A stretch of 6,223 nt of DNA, from the NCBI GenBank assembly GCA_023252115.1, contig JAHEXM010000113.1:1-6223 (forward strand), written 5' to 3'. A program made the translations under genes and the position numbers. Source of the stretch: Micrococcales bacterium. GTDB lineage: Bacteria > Actinomycetota > Actinomycetes > S36-B12 > UBA10799. Below the pieces are notes generated by a model. The model saw only the letters and a list, made by a program, of their open reading frames with translations, did not search any database and was not told where the DNA came from. Of this stretch, positions 5,607 to 6,223 are shown one piece after another. Each line of letters begins with the position of its first letter. Position 1 is the stretch's first letter.

Positions 5607-6223
5607 TCGAAACCGGGCTCTCGCCCGAACCTGACCATTCACCACCATTCGCGAAATCGGTCGCGCTACGAGGTCTGCTTGGTGTCGCCGCTGGGGTGCC
5701 ATATCTAGTCGGCTTCTATCCGCATAACAGCTTGGTATTTGTCTGTCTGGATAGCACCTCTCGATCGGTCGTGGTGACGATGCGGATGGATTTGCCCAAC
5801 GGGCTAAAGCCTGAGTACGCGGCCTCTGCCTATGTGCGCTTCCTTGCGCAACGGGCCGTGCAAGGTGGTGCCGACACGGCGATGATTTTCGTCTACTCCG
5901 AAATCAGTCCCTGCTGCGATGAGGTATCTGAATGCCTTGTCGGTCAGGTCGAGCAAGTGTTCACTGCGCAAGGCCTCGATGTTATTGGCGCGGGGCGCAT
6001 AGCGTCTGGATTGTTCGCCGAGCATCTTGCCTGTGGAATTCCGGAAGGGGAAGCAGTTTCGGTAGCAAGCGGTGAAGGCCTGGCAACTGAATTCGACCTC
6101 GTGGTGTCGGGCGCGAGTCATTTGACGAGTCGTGAGCAGCTCATCGATTTGGTTCGCGGCGCTCCCGATCGGAACATGAGCAAGGTGCCATTCTTTGCCC
6201 ATCAGTTTCGCGAGCAATTACTG
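5600..6223 (+). CDS. DUF4192 domain protein, 3' end outside window
   Basis: The frame is open from ATG 5600 to the last base (208 codons, no stop), so this is the N-terminal part of a longer gene. It matches what I know of DUF4192, an actinobacterial family of unknown function: the hallmark VPYLVGFYPHNSLVFV (33-48), MRMDLP (61-66), the repeated Rossmann-like pattern of a strand (AMIFVYSE, 94-101) and helix, then GLDVIGAGRI (125-134), and the late GASHLTSREQL (171-181). There is no signal peptide or membrane helix, so it should be cytosolic. An in-frame stop at 5585-5587 leaves ATG 5600 as the only reasonable start; no Shine-Dalgarno sequence precedes it, which may mean a leaderless or weakly translated message. 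It stands 103 bp after panD. That gap contains a weak CCGAG/CTCGG pairing (5535-5557) and a short T-run at 5567-5570, not enough to call a terminator. Confidence 0.85.
   Translation, partial: MSIETGLSPEPDHSPPFAKSVALRGLLGVAAGVPYLVGFYPHNSLVFVCLDSTSRSVVVTMRMDLPNGLKPEYAASAYVRFLAQRAVQGGADTAMIFVYSEISPCCDEVSECLVGQVEQVFTAQGLDVIGAGRIASGLFAEHLACGIPEGEAVSVASGEGLATEFDLVVSGASHLTSREQLIDLVRGAPDRNMSKVPFFAHQFREQLL

Noticed and set aside
5804..6217. 137-codon open frame on the minus strand
   Set aside because: It lies wholly antisense to the DUF4192 gene, whose protein shows family motifs along the same stretch; the antisense product shows no recognisable domain.

Overview
The window reads as a piece of an actinobacterial chromosome. 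The support is a DUF4192 protein (a family I know only from actinobacteria), a PanD whose numbering matches the Mycobacterium tuberculosis enzyme residue for residue around the active site, frequent GTG starts and GC-leaning codon use. By eye the GC content is moderate rather than extreme. I cannot name a genus. I see no rRNA, tRNA, CRISPR array, transposase or phage gene, and the region is nearly all coding.

Left part (1-1476): the 3' portion of a potassium-channel-type gene with a two-helix pore (TVGYGD filter) followed by a cytosolic NAD-binding RCK/TrkA module. The residues before the pore are the C-terminal half of another RCK module, so the gene starts upstream of the window.

Middle part (about 1587-3437): two paralogous secreted proteins of the GH16/concanavalin A-like glucanase fold lie tail to tail, 9 bp apart. 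The plus-strand copy is a lipoprotein with an altered catalytic motif (E-I-N-L-P-E). The minus-strand copy has the canonical motif (E-V-D-F-P-E), an ordinary signal peptide and a lysine-rich segment before the domain. They look like a duplicated pair with different ways of staying at the cell surface and perhaps different activity.

Right-centre part (about 3561-5496): a short gene of unknown function is coupled (TAATG) to a multi-pass membrane protein of the LPG-synthase-TM/flippase-like family. After 62 bp comes panD, aspartate 1-decarboxylase, which makes beta-alanine for pantothenate and CoA. The three could share a transcript, but no functional link between them is evident. A nested dyad lies in the divergent region between the minus-strand GH16 gene and this cluster.

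Right edge (5600-6223): the first 208 codons of a DUF4192 gene that runs off the window. A TTGACA-N11-TGTCAA inverted repeat overlaps its start codon.

I found no defence, mobile or clearly new multi-gene system. The most interesting items are the diverged GH16 pair and the double-RCK channel.
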